64,000 bases of DNA. Source: Asaia astilbis JCM 15831. GTDB lineage: Bacteria > Pseudomonadota > Alphaproteobacteria > Acetobacterales > Acetobacteraceae. Shown piece by piece: positions 31,517-41,596 of this stretch; the stretch's first letter is position 1, and each line of letters opens with the position of its first letter. The notes beneath the pieces are model-generated. The model searched no databases and was not told the origin of the DNA. It saw only the letters and a program-made list of their open reading frames with translations. Made by a program: the position numbers and the translations under genes. Where the stretch lies: contig NZ_BAJT01000010.1 of assembly GCF_000613845.1 (NCBI RefSeq), positions 62,001 through 126,000 of the forward strand, in the 5' to 3' direction.

Positions 31517-33604
31517 CTAGAAAGACGATCCGCCACCGAAATCGTGCCAGTCGTCATCATCCATCAGATCGGCATCGATCGGGGCAAAATCCAGATCGGG
31601 CGCCGGTGGTTCGGTTGCCCAGCTCTCAGGGGCCTCCAGCTCTTCAGGCGGCAATCCGTATTCATCGAGCGACAGATCTTTCGGTTCCCCGACACGCGCA
31701 TCCGGAAAGACATCGAGAATAGCGCGCAGCAGAGGATGAGCGTGCAGCTCTTCGCGACGCAGCGCAACGATTTCGGCCCCCTGCTCGTCGAGGGTTGGCT
31801 CCCCTTCCTCCTGCGAGGTCTCGATCTGCCATTGTCCAGGATAGACACGCTCCAGAAGCGACTGAAGCCGCGTTTCCGTGCGTGGCGGTGTGCCCCGCTC
31901 CATGCGGATGACAACACGCGGGGGCTCAAAGCGAATGAGATGGGCGGAGTGACGCAACATGCCGTGCAGCATGGCCTCGGACTCGCGCGCAACAAACGCC
32001 ACCATTTCCCGCCAGGACCGTAAGGGTGGATGCGCGGCCTCTGCCTTCTCGCTCTCGGGTGGTGGAGGCACTGGTGTCAGGACCGGTGTCGGGGCAAGGG
32101 TCGCAGCCCCCGCCTCATAGGCAACGCCACCATTGGCCACGAGGCGCAATGAGGCGCGCGGACGGTCGTCACCTGCCCCATCTGACGCCCCGCCATGAGG
32201 GACATTTGAGTGCGCGCTCGTCGTGACAGCCTCTCCCCGAGACGTCTCGGTCAGGGTTGAGGCGCCAGATGGCATCGGTGAGCTGCCATTCGCCTCATCG
32301 GCAGGCATCTGCATGACCAGGCGTGCCAGACGATCAGGGGTAGGCAACGTGCTGGCATAGCAGAGGCGTATCAGCACCATCTCGGCTGCGGCACGTCGTT
32401 CCGGCGCCTGCTCCACTTCCTGCACGCCTTTGAGCAGGATCTGCCATGCCCGGCCCAGTTCGGCATTGGGCAAGCGATCGGCAAGCGAGGCACCACGATC
32501 CCGCTCGGCCTCGGGAAGCTCGCGGCTATGACGCAGAGCGGGAATGGCCTTGAGCCGCGAAATGATATGAATCAGGTCGAGCAGATCGGTCAGAAGAACG
32601 CCGAGATCGGCACCCTGAGCATAGGCGTTCCCGCTGATCTGCAGAGCCTGATCGGCCTTGCCCTGCATCAGCACTTCAAACAGATCGAAGACGAGCTGAC
32701 GATCGGCCAAGCCAAGCATGGCGCTGACCATGGGAGCCTCAACCTGCGCTGTGCCCTCGCCTTCGCCTTGGGCAATCGCCTGATCGAGCAAAGAGAGACC
32801 GTCGCGCACGGATCCGTCAGCCGCACGCGCGATAAGGGAGAGCGCCTCGTCTGAAAACGCGACCGATTCCTTGCCTGCGATACCGGCAAAATGCTGCATC
32901 AGCATTTCCTGCGGCACGCGGCGTAGATCGAATCTCTGGCAACGGGACAGTACGGTGACGGGCACCTTGCGCAATTCCGTAGTTGCGAAGATGAAGGTCA
33001 CCTGCTCCGGTGGCTCTTCAAGCGTCTTGAGCAAGGCGTTGAACGCATTGCGCGAAAGCATATGGACTTCATCGATGATGAAGACCTTCATGCGCCCTTG
33101 CATGGGGCGAAAGCGCGTCGCCTCGATAATTTCGCGGATATCATCCACGCCCGTGCGCGAGGCGGCATCCATCTCGAGCACGTCAGGATGACGATCGGCC
33201 AGGATGGCTTTGCAATTCGCGCAGACGCCACATGGATCGGCCGTCGCGCTTCCCTGCCCATCCACACCGATACAATTCAGAGCACGCGCGATGATCCGCG
33301 CCGTCGTCGTCTTGCCGACACCCCGCACCCCGGTCAGCATGAACGCATGCGCGACGCGTCCAAGCTGGAAAGCACGACGCAGAATCCGCACCGTCGCGTC
33401 CTGACCGATCAGATCATCGAAATGCTGGGGGCGGTATTTCCGCGCGAGCACCCGATAAGGCCCTGCACGCTCCGTCGTCGCAGAGGGAGCTGGCGTCGCA
33501 TCTGACGGCTTCTGCGGGGGAGGCGCCATGTCGAAAAAGCCTCCCTCTTCAGTCGGGGGCAACGGGATGTCGTCGTATGTAGGGGGGATATCTGAAGGCG
33601 TCAT
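31517..33604 (-). CDS. dnaX: DNA polymerase III subunits gamma and tau
   Basis: Clamp-loader ATPase. RYRPQHFDDLIGQD-type start (here YRVLARKYRPQHFDDLIGQD), Walker A LTGVRGVGKTTTARII, zinc-binding cysteines in PCGVCANC, Walker B FIIDEVHML and the sensor LLKTLEEPPEQVTFIFATTE. The C-terminal half is proline- and acid-rich, as in tau. No A-rich slippery heptamer is evident where programmed frameshifting would make gamma. I chose ATG 33604, giving 695 aa; the frame is open upstream, but those codons overlap the SRP RNA gene. Confidence 0.95.
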   Translation of the reverse strand: MTPSDIPPTYDDIPLPPTEEGGFFDMAPPPQKPSDATPAPSATTERAGPYRVLARKYRPQHFDDLIGQDATVRILRRAFQLGRVAHAFMLTGVRGVGKTTTARIIARALNCIGVDGQGSATADPCGVCANCKAILADRHPDVLEMDAASRTGVDDIREIIEATRFRPMQGRMKVFIIDEVHMLSRNAFNALLKTLEEPPEQVTFIFATTELRKVPVTVLSRCQRFDLRRVPQEMLMQHFAGIAGKESVAFSDEALSLIARAADGSVRDGLSLLDQAIAQGEGEGTAQVEAPMVSAMLGLADRQLVFDLFEVLMQGKADQALQISGNAYAQGADLGVLLTDLLDLIHIISRLKAIPALRHSRELPEAERDRGASLADRLPNAELGRAWQILLKGVQEVEQAPERRAAAEMVLIRLCYASTLPTPDRLARLVMQMPADEANGSSPMPSGASTLTETSRGEAVTTSAHSNVPHGGASDGAGDDRPRASLRLVANGGVAYEAGAATLAPTPVLTPVPPPPESEKAEAAHPPLRSWREMVAFVARESEAMLHGMLRHSAHLIRFEPPRVVIRMERGTPPRTETRLQSLLERVYPGQWQIETSQEEGEPTLDEQGAEIVALRREELHAHPLLRAILDVFPDARVGEPKDLSLDEYGLPPEELEAPESWATEPPAPDLDFAPIDADLMDDDDWHDFGGGSSF

Positions 33605-33638
33605 GCGCGTACGAGCGAGACTGGCTGCTTCAGAGGGT

Positions 33639-33734
33639 GGGAGGCCGAACACATGACCCGAACAAAACTCACTGCGGCTGCTTCCTTCCGGACCTGACCG
33701 GGTTCGCAAGCCGTCCGTCCAAGGCCGACCTCCC
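33639..33734 (-). ncRNA. ffs: Signal recognition particle RNA (small bacterial type)
   Basis: On the minus strand the RNA includes GGTCAGGTCCGGAAGGAAGC, the invariant Ffh-binding apical hairpin sequence of domain IV. The 5' end GGGAGGTCGGCC pairs with the 3' end GGCCTCCC, giving a hairpin of about 96 nt, the 4.5S-type size. It lies immediately upstream of dnaX, as is common in alphaproteobacteria. Ends are set from the terminal pairing and may be off by a few bases. Confidence 0.93.
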
Positions 33735-33743
33735 GGTGCAGGG

Positions 33744-33771
33744 TTAACACCATTCTGCCTCTGTTACGCAA
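33744..33771 (-). promoter_or_regulatory. Possible promoter of the SRP RNA
   Basis: On the minus strand, TTGCGT (33766-33771), 16 bases, TGTTAA (33744-33749), then 9 bases to the inferred RNA 5' end. It overlaps a hairpin TTCTGCCTCT/AGAGGCAGAA (33753-33780). Hexamer matches are moderate. Confidence 0.4.
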
Positions 33772-33790
33772 GAGGCAGAAGCAGGTTTTT

Positions 33791-35601
33791 TTACAATCCG
33801 CTCGCGCCACCGCCCTCATGACGACGATCCCAGCCACCATAAAGCTTGCCCGTCTCGGGCGCAGCAACGGACGGACGGCCAAAAAGAATGCCTTCAGCCA
33901 CGCCCCATGGGCGGTGTGGTGAAAGCGTATATCCCTCGAGTTGCAGGGCCTGCATGACATCGGTGCTCAACGCCCGTGGCTCAAGCTCGATGGCGGCCGG
34001 CTTCCACTGCTGATGGATGCGCGGCAGATCGACCGCCTGCTGAATGTCCAGCCCGCCATCGATCACGCCAAGCAAAGCCGACAACACGATGGTCGGGATA
34101 CGCGAGCCTCCGGGGCTGCCAATGACCATGAAAGGCTTTCCGTCATGGGAGATGATCGTCGGGGCCATCGAAGAAAGCGGCGTCTTGCCCGGTGCGATGG
34201 CGTTGGCCTCTGAGCCCACGATACCGAACATATTGACGCTGCCCGGCTTGGCAGAGAAATCGTCCATCTCGTCATTGAGGAAAAACCCGGTGTCTCCCCC
34301 GATAACCCCGGCACCGAACCAGCCATTCAGCGTATAGGTGGCGGAGATGGCAAAGCCCGACCGGTCTGCTACGGAGAATTGCGTCGTCTCGTGCTTCTCA
34401 TGCGTGTCGCTCGCCGCAGGCTGCGCCATCGCGGGCAGTGCTGTCCCGGCAATGAGCGCATCGGAGTTCAACGCGTGATCGAGCGGGATTCCCTTGCGGA
34501 TCTCTGCCGCATAGGCCGGGTCGATCAGATGCGTCACCGGGTTCTTGACGAAGTGGGATCGCCAAGATTTCGACGATCCGAATAGGCATGGCGCATCGCC
34601 TCGACCTGACGCTGCACGCCTGCGACGCTCCGCAGCCCCAGAGCTTTCATGTCGTAGCCTGAGAGAATATCGAGCATCTCGCATAGCGCGACACCGCCCC
34701 CGCTCGGCGGTGGGGCCGTATCGATATCATAGCCGCGATAGCTGCAATGAATTGGAGCGAATTCACGCGGGTGGTAGGCGGCAAAATCTGCGCGCGTCAG
34801 AATACCCCCACTCTTGTCACTCGCTGCAACAACGCGCTGTGCGATGTCGCCTTTATAAAAAACGTCTGCACCGGATCGGGCAATGCTGCGGAGTGTCTGC
34901 GCCAGAGCTTTTTGCACCAGACGGTCGCCCGGCTGCAGCGGTGAACCATCGGGCCGCAGGAAAATCGTGCGGGCATGAGCATCCTTGCGGAATGCCTCCG
35001 TGCTGGTGTGCAACAGATCGGCATCGCCCTGCCCAAGGATAAAGCCTTTCTCTGCCAAAGCGATCGCAGGCGCCATCACCTTCTCCCGGCTCAGCTTGCC
35101 CCAGCGATGATGAATCTCCTCAAGCCCGGCAACCGTGCCGGGCACAGCAATCGCACGCCAGCCCTCAATCGATGCCTTGGGGTCAACATTGCCCTGAGCA
35201 TCCTGATACATGGTCGGCGTTGCTGCATGAGGCGCACGCTCACGAAAGTCGATGAATGTCGTCTTGCCGTCAGGCAGACGCAGGGTCATGAAACCGCCAC
35301 CGCCGATATTACCCGCAGCAGGATAGACAACAGCCAGAGCATAGCCGACGGCGACCGCCGCATCGGCGGCGTTCCCGCCCGAAGCCAGAATCTGGCGTCC
35401 GGCCTCGGAAGCAAGATGCTGCGCCGACACCACCATACCCCGAGAGCCTTCGACGGGCTTCACCGGTTTCAGATCAGGGGTGACGGTTCCGAATGCCAGA
35501 GGGTCATAAGGCATGGCAGGAGCTGCCAAAGCGAGACCCGGCAGGGAAACGCCCGCGAGGAGAAACGAGAGGGACGCCGCCCGAATGCAGACTTGCTTCA
35601 C
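33791..35601 (-). CDS. ggt: Gamma-glutamyltranspeptidase (frame disrupted at about 34556)
   Basis: Periplasmic enzyme that cleaves or transfers the gamma-glutamyl group of glutathione. A signal peptide (SFLLAGVSLPGLALAAPA) starts the protein. The large-subunit core has GMVVSAQHLASEAGRQIL and AAGNIGGGGFMTLRLPDG. The small subunit begins at the autocatalytic threonine in HETTQFSVAD, and later has SSMAPTIISHDGKPFMVIGS. The two frames meet where GATCCC then ACTTCGTC should read GAT CCC CAC TTC: one C of a C-run is missing (GGG at 34555-34557 on the plus strand). The repaired protein is 603 aa, normal length. Confidence 0.93.
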
Positions 35602-35621
35602 GAGAGTCTATTCCTTGCAGA

Positions 35622-36428
35622 TCAGCCGAGAACGTAAGGCGGTTTGGTGAAACCCGCGGGGGAGAGCGTGAAAATCTCGCAGCCATCGGCGGTCACGGCA
35701 AGCATATGCTCGAATTGTGCCGACAATGACCGGTCACGTGTCACGGCTGTCCAGTCATCTTCGAGAATCTTGGTGCCTTCCTTGCCGAGATTCAGCATGG
35801 GTTCGATGGTGAAGACCATGCCTTCATGCAGCGTCAGCCCCTTGCCGGGTTTGCCGTAATGCACCACCTGAGGCTCCGCGTGGAATTCGCGGCCGATGCC
35901 GTGGCCGCAGAAATCGCGCACAACGGACAGACGCTTGCCTTCGGCAAAGCTCTGGATCGCATGGCCAACATCGCCGAGCGTCTTGCCGGGAGCCACCTCG
36001 GCAATCCCGAGCATGAGCGCCTTATGGGTCGCTTCGACAAGGTTGATCGCCTTGCGGGGCACATTGCCCACCAGATACATGCGCGATGTGTCGCCGTACC
36101 ATCCGTCGAGAATGGAGGTCACGTCGATATTGACGATGTCGCCATCCTTGAGGCAGCGCTCGCCGGGAATGCCATGGCAGACCACGTGATTGATCGAGAT
36201 GCAGCAGGATTTGGGAAAGCCACGATAGTTCAGCGGCGCCGGCACCGCCCCATGATCGAGCGTGAAATCGTGGATCAGGCGGTTCAGATCGTCTGTATTG
36301 GCTCCGGGAACGACATGGGGGGTGATCATGTCGAGCGTCGCAGCAGCGAGCTGACCCGCTTTTCTCAGGCCAACGAAGTCAGCCTCAGTATAGATCGTAA
36401 CCCCGTGAATTGAGTCCTTGCCGGCCAT
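35622..36428 (-). CDS. map: Methionine aminopeptidase, type I
   Basis: Removes initiator methionine. The protein is 268 aa. The five metal ligands are all in place: D102 (NIDVTS), D113 (GDTSRM), H176 (CGHGIG), E209 (FTIEPM) and E240 (FEHM). The substrate-side histidine H85 lies in VCHGIPGE. The first 64 bases of map overlap the 3' end of the carboxypeptidase frame. ggt follows 20 bases downstream on the same strand. Confidence 0.96.
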   Translation of the reverse strand: MAGKDSIHGVTIYTEADFVGLRKAGQLAAATLDMITPHVVPGANTDDLNRLIHDFTLDHGAVPAPLNYRGFPKSCCISINHVVCHGIPGERCLKDGDIVNIDVTSILDGWYGDTSRMYLVGNVPRKAINLVEATHKALMLGIAEVAPGKTLGDVGHAIQSFAEGKRLSVVRDFCGHGIGREFHAEPQVVHYGKPGKGLTLHEGMVFTIEPMLNLGKEGTKILEDDWTAVTRDRSLSAQFEHMLAVTADGCEIFTLSPAGFTKPPYVLG

Positions 36429-37660
36429 ACGCTCTTTTCGCTCCCTTGACGCAATCGCTTGTTCTTAAAGATAAGAGCGCGAAAATGCGCCGTCGCGACG
36501 CAGGGAGCAAGGGCGAAGGCCCGTTTTTTACCGGGGCCCTCAATCAACTTCTGGTGTCGGGAAGATTTTTTGGTGGAAACGGCATGGCGCGAGGTCGCCA
36601 TCCGGATGCTGGCCTTCGTGACGCTGCGGTGCTTCGCCCCATGACCGACCGGCCGATAATGGCGCGGTCCACTTGGGGCTTCGGCGACTTCAACGACAGA
36701 ATTCGTATTACCCGATGCATGACCCCGGCGACGTACGTGACGGGCGAGGACGGTCGGCTGACGAAGCGGCGCCATCGGAGCGACCCCTTCAGAGGCAAAG
36801 CCCTGATCAAGCAGCTTCGTCATGATCATGTTGCGCTGCGGGTTCGAACGGGCACCGAGCAGCACCGCGACCAGACGCACATTGCTGCGCTGGGCCGAGG
36901 TAATCAGATTATGGCCCGCCAGATCCGTATAACCCGTCTTCATACCATCAGCCCCTGCATAGGTCTTGAGCATGGGGTTATGGTTTGGAATCATCCGCCC
37001 ATGGAACGCAAAGGAGGGGGTCGCAAAGTAATGATAGTATTCGGGGAAATCATGCACGAGGTGCTGGGCTAAAACAGAAAGATCCCGTGCCGTCGTCACC
37101 TGATCCGGATCAGGCAGACCCGATGCGTTGCGGAAGGTCGTGTTCGACATCCCCAAGGCACGCGCCTGCTGCGTCATCATGTTGGCGAAGCGCACTTCGT
37201 CCCCGCCGCCGAGCAGCTCACCCAGCGCACACGCTGCATCATTCGCCGATTTCGTCACAAGACCAAGAATGGCCTGCTGAACGACGAAGCGCGTACCGGG
37301 CACAAGCCCGAGCTTGGATGGCGCCTGCGTGGAGGCATGGATCGAAACCGGTACCGAAGTGTCGGGCGTGATCTCTCCCCCGCGCAACGCACGGAAGGTC
37401 ATGTAGAGCGTCATCAGCTTGGTCAGGGATGCCGGATAACGCTGAAGATCGGGATCGACCTGAGACAGTACGGCCCCACTATTGGCATCGACAACGTAGG
37501 AGCTGACGTGACCGGCGTACTGGGCGTGCGCTGCCTTTGGCAACGCGATGACGCCGGCGCTGAGGAAGACACCGAGCGCTGTGCGCGAAAAGACAGCCCA
37601 TCGACGTGCCTTTGGGGCCTTCGAACGGCTCTTCTTTTCGGACTGCATGCAGTAGGTCAC
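36365..37660 (-). CDS. D-alanyl-D-alanine carboxypeptidase family protein
   Basis: Penicillin-binding-type serine peptidase that trims cell-wall pentapeptides. After a basic N-terminus and hydrophobic signal (residues about 24-45, cleavage near AHAQ), the three active-site motifs are intact: S78-L-T-K81, S138-A-N140, and K241-T-G243 in DGMKTGYTDLAGHNL. The body resembles DacA/DacD-class enzymes. The C-terminal 120 residues are Arg/His/Lys/Ser rich and run 64 bases into map, which is unusual; the last 20-30 residues may come from a frame slip. Otherwise length (431) is acceptable. Confidence 0.9.
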   Translation of the reverse strand: MTYCMQSEKKSRSKAPKARRWAVFSRTALGVFLSAGVIALPKAAHAQYAGHVSSYVVDANSGAVLSQVDPDLQRYPASLTKLMTLYMTFRALRGGEITPDTSVPVSIHASTQAPSKLGLVPGTRFVVQQAILGLVTKSANDAACALGELLGGGDEVRFANMMTQQARALGMSNTTFRNASGLPDPDQVTTARDLSVLAQHLVHDFPEYYHYFATPSFAFHGRMIPNHNPMLKTYAGADGMKTGYTDLAGHNLITSAQRSNVRLVAVLLGARSNPQRNMIMTKLLDQGFASEGVAPMAPLRQPTVLARHVRRRGHASGNTNSVVEVAEAPSGPRHYRPVGHGAKHRSVTKASIRMATSRHAVSTKKSSRHQKLIEGPGKKRAFALAPCVATAHFRALIFKNKRLRQGSEKSVWPARTQFTGLRSILRLTSLA

Positions 37661-37826
37661 TCGTGCCCTCGGTTATCTGGCGGTTTTCCCATCATAGACA
37701 GACGCTTTTACTGTCGTCCACGTTCATATGAACCAATTGCGGGAAAAATAAGGTAAAGCGCACCGCAATCAGCCTTTTGTCGTTTTGTCGGCTCTTAGAT
37801 CTTTGCGATCACCGTTTTCATCCCAT

Positions 37827-38255
37827 ATGGTCTTTCCCATGCACCATCGCACCACAACCTTCGAGATCGTCCCCTCGTCCGGTACCCGCGTCACCGCTCC
37901 CACCGTGACAGGCCCTTCCACTCCGGAAGAGCCGCCCGGCAACACGGAGAACGGTGACGAGTCGCATATCAGCGTTGTCATTCAGGCCCGTCCCGAAACG
38001 CGCCGTCCTGCGATGTATAAAGTATTGATGCTGAATGACGATTACACGCCGATGGAATTCGTCGTGCACGTCCTCGAGCGCTTTTTTTCCAAGTCCCGGG
38101 AAGAGGCAACGAATATCATGCTCAATGTTCACAAGAAAGGCGTAGGCGTGTGCGGCGTCTTCACCTTCGAAGTGGCGGAAAGCAAGGTAACCCAAGTGAT
38201 GGATCTTGCACGACAGAACCAGCACCCGTTGCAATGTATGATTGAACAAGCCTGA
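37827..38255 (+). CDS. clpS: ATP-dependent Clp protease adaptor ClpS
   Basis: Delivers N-degron substrates to ClpAP. The conserved core [20 protein letters not shown] (residues about 56-75) contains the degron-binding Asn-Asp pair, and the helix [20 protein letters not shown] is the ClpA-contacting part. The N-terminus is about 35 residues longer than in E. coli and disordered-looking (Pro/Thr/Glu). ATG 37827 or 37839 are both possible; neither has a clear ribosome-binding site. clpA follows after about 120 bases on the same strand. Confidence 0.94.
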   Translation: MVFPMHHRTTTFEIVPSSGTRVTAPTVTGPSTPEEPPGNTENGDESHISVVIQARPETRRPAMYKVLMLNDDYTPMEFVVHVLERFFSKSREEATNIMLNVHKKGVGVCGVFTFEVAESKVTQVMDLARQNQHPLQCMIEQA

Positions 38256-38377
38256 GCCCGGTTCCGACCGCAAGAACCGCTCGGGATGACCGCAGGTAGA
38301 TTACTCTTTTACCAAAACAGGATTAGCCTGCATCCTGTCCCGTCGGCCCGTCACACCACACTAAAAGGAGCGCTCCC

Positions 38378-40713
38378 ATGTTGTCTCGTATGCTCGAACA
38401 GACGCTCCATCGTGCCCTCACCCTCGCAGGTGAACGCCGGCATGAATATGCGACGCTCGAACATCTGCTTCTCGCCCTGACCGAAGACACCGACTCGGTC
38501 ACGGTGTTCAAGGCCTGTGGCATCGACCTCGATAAGCTGCGCGCCGATCTTACCGAATTTCTCGACAAGGATCTGGCGGGGCTTGCGTCTGACAGACCGA
38601 CCGAACCGAAACCGACGGCCGCCTTCCAGCGCGTGATTCAGCGTGCCGCCATTCACGTCCAGTCAACCGGACGTGACGAGGTCACCGGCGCCAATGTCCT
38701 CGTCGCCCTGTTCGCCGAACGGGAAAGCCACGCTGTCTATTTCCTGCAATTGCAGGACATGACACGCCTGGACGCCGTCAACTTCATCTCGCATGGCATT
38801 GCCAAGGCGCCCGACAAGACGACCCGACGCACACCGACGGGCTCACGCGACAAGGAAGAGGGCGAGCGCGAAGAAAAGCCCGGCAAAGCTCCAAGCCGAT
38901 GGAAGCTCTTGCAGCCTACTGCGTCGATCTCAACAAGCGCGCCAAGGACGGCAAGATCGACCCACTGATCGGGCGCGAGAACGAAGTTGAGCGCACCATT
39001 CAGATCCTCTGCCGCCGCACGAAAAACAATCCGCTTTATGTCGGCGATCCGGGCGTGGGTAAGACAGCCATTGCCGAAGGCCTGGCGAAGCGGATTGTCG
39101 AGGGCGACGTTCCCGAGGTCCTGCTCGGCGCGACCATTTTCTCGCTCGACATGGGCGCCCTTCTCGCAGGCACGCGCTATCGCGGCGATTTCGAAGAACG
39201 CCTGAAAGCCGTTGTGACTGAGCTCGACCAGACCCCGGGTGGCGTCCTGTTTATCGATGAAATCCATACCGTCATCGGTGCGGGGGCAACCTCAGGTGGT
39301 GCGATGGATGCCTCGAACCTGCTCAAGCCCGCGCTCGCGGCGGGCACGCTGCGTTGCATCGGATCGACCACCTATAAGGAATATCGCCAGCATTTCGAGA
39401 AGGATCGCGCTTTGGTGCGGCGCTTCCAGAAGATCGACGTGCCCGAGCCCTCGATCAGCGACACGATCAAGATCCTGCGCGGCCTGAAGGGTAATTATGA
39501 ACGCCACCACAAGGTGCGTTACACAGACGATGCGCTGAAGGCTGCGGTCGAGCTCTCGGCCAAATACATGAACGACCGCAAGCTGCCGGATAAGGCAATC
39601 GATATCATCGACGAAGCCGGGGCGTCCCGCATGCTCCTGCCCGAGAGCAAGCGCCGCAAGACGATCACGCTTAAGGATATCGAAGAGATCGTCGCCAAGA
39701 TCGCCCGCATCCCACCCAAATCGGTCTCTACCGATGACCGTGAAACGCTACGCCTTCTGCCCCGCGACCTGAAGAATATGGTCTTCGGTCAGGACCGTGC
39801 GATTGAATCGCTTACCTCTGCCATCAAGCTGGCCCGTGCCGGGCTGCGCGATGCAGAGAAGCCGATTGGCAATTATCTGTTCTCGGGTCCGACCGGCGTC
39901 GGCAAGACCGAGGTGGCCAAGCAGCTTGCCGCCACTTTGGGCATCGAGCTGATCCGCTTCGATATGTCCGAATATATGGAACGCCACTCGATCTCACGGT
40001 TGATCGGCGCACCTCCAGGCTATGTGGGCTTCGATCAGGGTGGCTTGTTGACCGATGCCATCGATCAGCATCCGCATGCAGTGCTGCTTCTCGACGAGAT
40101 CGAAAAGGCTCATCCCGAGCTTTACAACATCCTCTTGCAGGTCATGGATCACGGACGTCTGACCGACCATAACGGCAAGACGATCGACTTCCGTAATGTG
40201 ATCCTGATCATGACGACCAATGCTGGGGCCGCCGATCTGAGCAAGGAAGCCGTCGGCTTCGGCCGCAAGGATCGCGTGGGTGAAGACGAAGATGCGATCA
40301 AACGCCTCTTCACGCCTGAGTTCCGCAACCGTCTGGACTCGATCATCCCCTTCGCCAACCTCACGCCTGAGACCGTTGGCCGCGTGGTGGAGAAGTTCAT
40401 CCTGCAACTCGAGGCGCAGCTTGCGGATCGCCATGTGACGATCGAAATCACATCAGCGGCCAAGGAATGGCTCGCCGAGCGTGGCTATGACCGTCACTAC
40501 GGCGCTCGACCGTTGGGACGTGTCATTCAGGAGAAAATCAAGAAGCCATTGGCGGAAGAGCTTCTCTTTGGCGCACTCGCCAATGGCGGGGCGGTCAGGA
40601 TCGGTCTCAAGGAAGACGCGCTTGATTTCGAGTTTCTTGAAGCCGCCTCTCCCGCCAAAAAGCTTGGCGAGGACGAACCCGAAGAACGCTCCGAGGTAAC
40701 CAGCGACAGCTGA
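38378..40713 (+). CDS. clpA: ATP-dependent Clp protease ATP-binding subunit ClpA (frame disrupted at about 38893)
   Basis: AAA+ unfoldase for ClpP. N-domain: [20 protein letters not shown] onward with the two Clp-N repeats. D1 has Walker [14 protein letters not shown] and pore-loop/ISS region [20 protein letters not shown]2 has [35 protein letters not shown], and [14 protein letters not shown]. Between N-domain and D1 one base is missing at about 38893 (GCT CC. AAG CCG ATG, giving A-P-K-P-M-E-A-L), after which the total is 778 aa. A 16-bp bidirectional terminator follows. It lies with clpS, its adaptor. Confidence 0.94.
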
Positions 40714-40737
40714 AACCAAAAACGCGTCCTCTCACTC

Positions 40738-40773
40738 AAGAAAAAGCGGTGGCCTTTGCCACCGCTTTTTCTT
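40738..40773. terminator. Bidirectional intrinsic terminator
   Basis: Perfect 16-bp stem AAGAAAAAGCGGTGGC, loop CTTT, and complement, with A- and T-rich ends on both sides. It separates the convergent clpA (plus) and DUF3465 gene (minus). Confidence 0.95.
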
Positions 40774-40776
40774 GTT

Positions 40777-41259
40777 TTACTCGTATTTGATTCCATTGAC
40801 CTCGACATAGCCCGGGCTGGCCCAGTGGCGCCCGGTGCCATGATGGGTCCAGTCAATTCCCTGACTGCGTGCTGAGTCGAAATAATAGCGCCCGACAACC
40901 TCTACCTTGTCACCAGGCTTGACCCACGCCCATTGAGGCGCCTGCATCCGATCCAGATCGGACACAATCCGTATCAGGTGACCGTCCGCAACCTGCATCA
41001 CGAAATATCCGTGCACACCGCTGCGGGTCCGGCGTGATCGCTGCGTCACCGAAACAACCTGACCGCAGACATGCTCCGGCAGATCGCCCCTTGTCGGGCC
41101 ATTCTGGATAAATCCGGCCTGATCGGAGAGAAATTTCTGGTTGTCGCACTGCGCTGGCGCCATCAGAGCTTGGGCCTGCGCTGGCTGATAGACCGCTAAC
41201 AAGCCAGCAAGAGCGCAAACGCTCAAGCCTGCGTAGCGACGTATGAGAGAGCCGCTCAC
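40777..41259 (-). CDS. DUF3465 family exported protein
   Basis: A 160-residue protein with a signal peptide (LSVCALAGLLAVYQPAQAQA). The family's hallmark is the C-terminal IDWTHHGTGRHWASPGYVEV, with conserved W-T-H-H and G-R-H; the centre has VVSVTQRSRRTRSGVHGYFV and KPGDKVEVVGRYYFD. The fold is probably a small OB-like beta-barrel; function is unknown. GTG start overlaps the stop of the small gene upstream, so the two are likely coupled. Two cysteines (in APAQCDN and EHVCGQ) could form a periplasmic disulfide. Confidence 0.78.
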   Translation of the reverse strand: MSGSLIRRYAGLSVCALAGLLAVYQPAQAQALMAPAQCDNQKFLSDQAGFIQNGPTRGDLPEHVCGQVVSVTQRSRRTRSGVHGYFVMQVADGHLIRIVSDLDRMQAPQWAWVKPGDKVEVVGRYYFDSARSQGIDWTHHGTGRHWASPGYVEVNGIKYE

Positions 41260-41468
41260 GCCTTGTGCACCGTATCAGGCTTATGGGCAGCCTTGGCGCC
41301 TGTCTTGTCGCTCTCAACCAGAATTTTAGGATTATCCTCCGAAGCCTTGATCTCGTTATTCTTGATCTTCATCGGTTCGGTCACGGTTTCGACCACGTGT
41401 CCGTGTGTCTCGCCATTTCTGGTGTTCCAGGTGACATCGTCACCTTTCTTGAAATCTTCCGCCGACAT
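41256..41468 (-). CDS. DUF2945 (HVA1-type tudor-like) protein
   Basis: A 70-residue protein with the family start FKKGDDVTWNTRNGETHGHV and the SDKTGAKAAHKPDTVHK end. Proteins of this family occur in stress and hypervirulence-associated contexts, and the exact function is not known. I chose ATG 41468, with GAGGAG 7 bases upstream. It overlaps the DUF3465 gene start by GTGA. Confidence 0.85.
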   Translation of the reverse strand: MSAEDFKKGDDVTWNTRNGETHGHVVETVTEPMKIKNNEIKASEDNPKILVESDKTGAKAAHKPDTVHKA

Positions 41469-41545
41469 GGTGATGCTCCTCAACACTGTGCTGAGCGAAC
41501 GCTCGGAGAGGCATCGTCGTTGCCCGTCACGCTATCGATGGACAT

Positions 41546-41576
41546 AAAAAAACCGCCCTAGAGAGGGCAGTTTTTC
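41546..41576 (-). terminator. Intrinsic terminator after the HAD phosphatase gene
   Basis: Stem of about 11 pairs with one mismatch (AAAAACCGCCCT, loop AGAG, AGGGCAGTTTTT) and a T-run on the minus strand. It sits between the HAD gene and the DUF2945 gene. Confidence 0.85.
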
Positions 41577-41596
41577 CACGGCGATGACTATGACGA

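Noticed and set aside
31517..33604. Programmed frameshifting in dnaX
   Set aside because: I saw no A-rich slippery heptamer with a following hairpin in the expected region.
33753..33792. Hairpin TTCTGCCTCT/AGAGGCAGAA followed by a T-run as a plus-strand terminator
   Set aside because: No plus-strand gene ends here; it lies in the promoter region of the SRP RNA on the minus strand.
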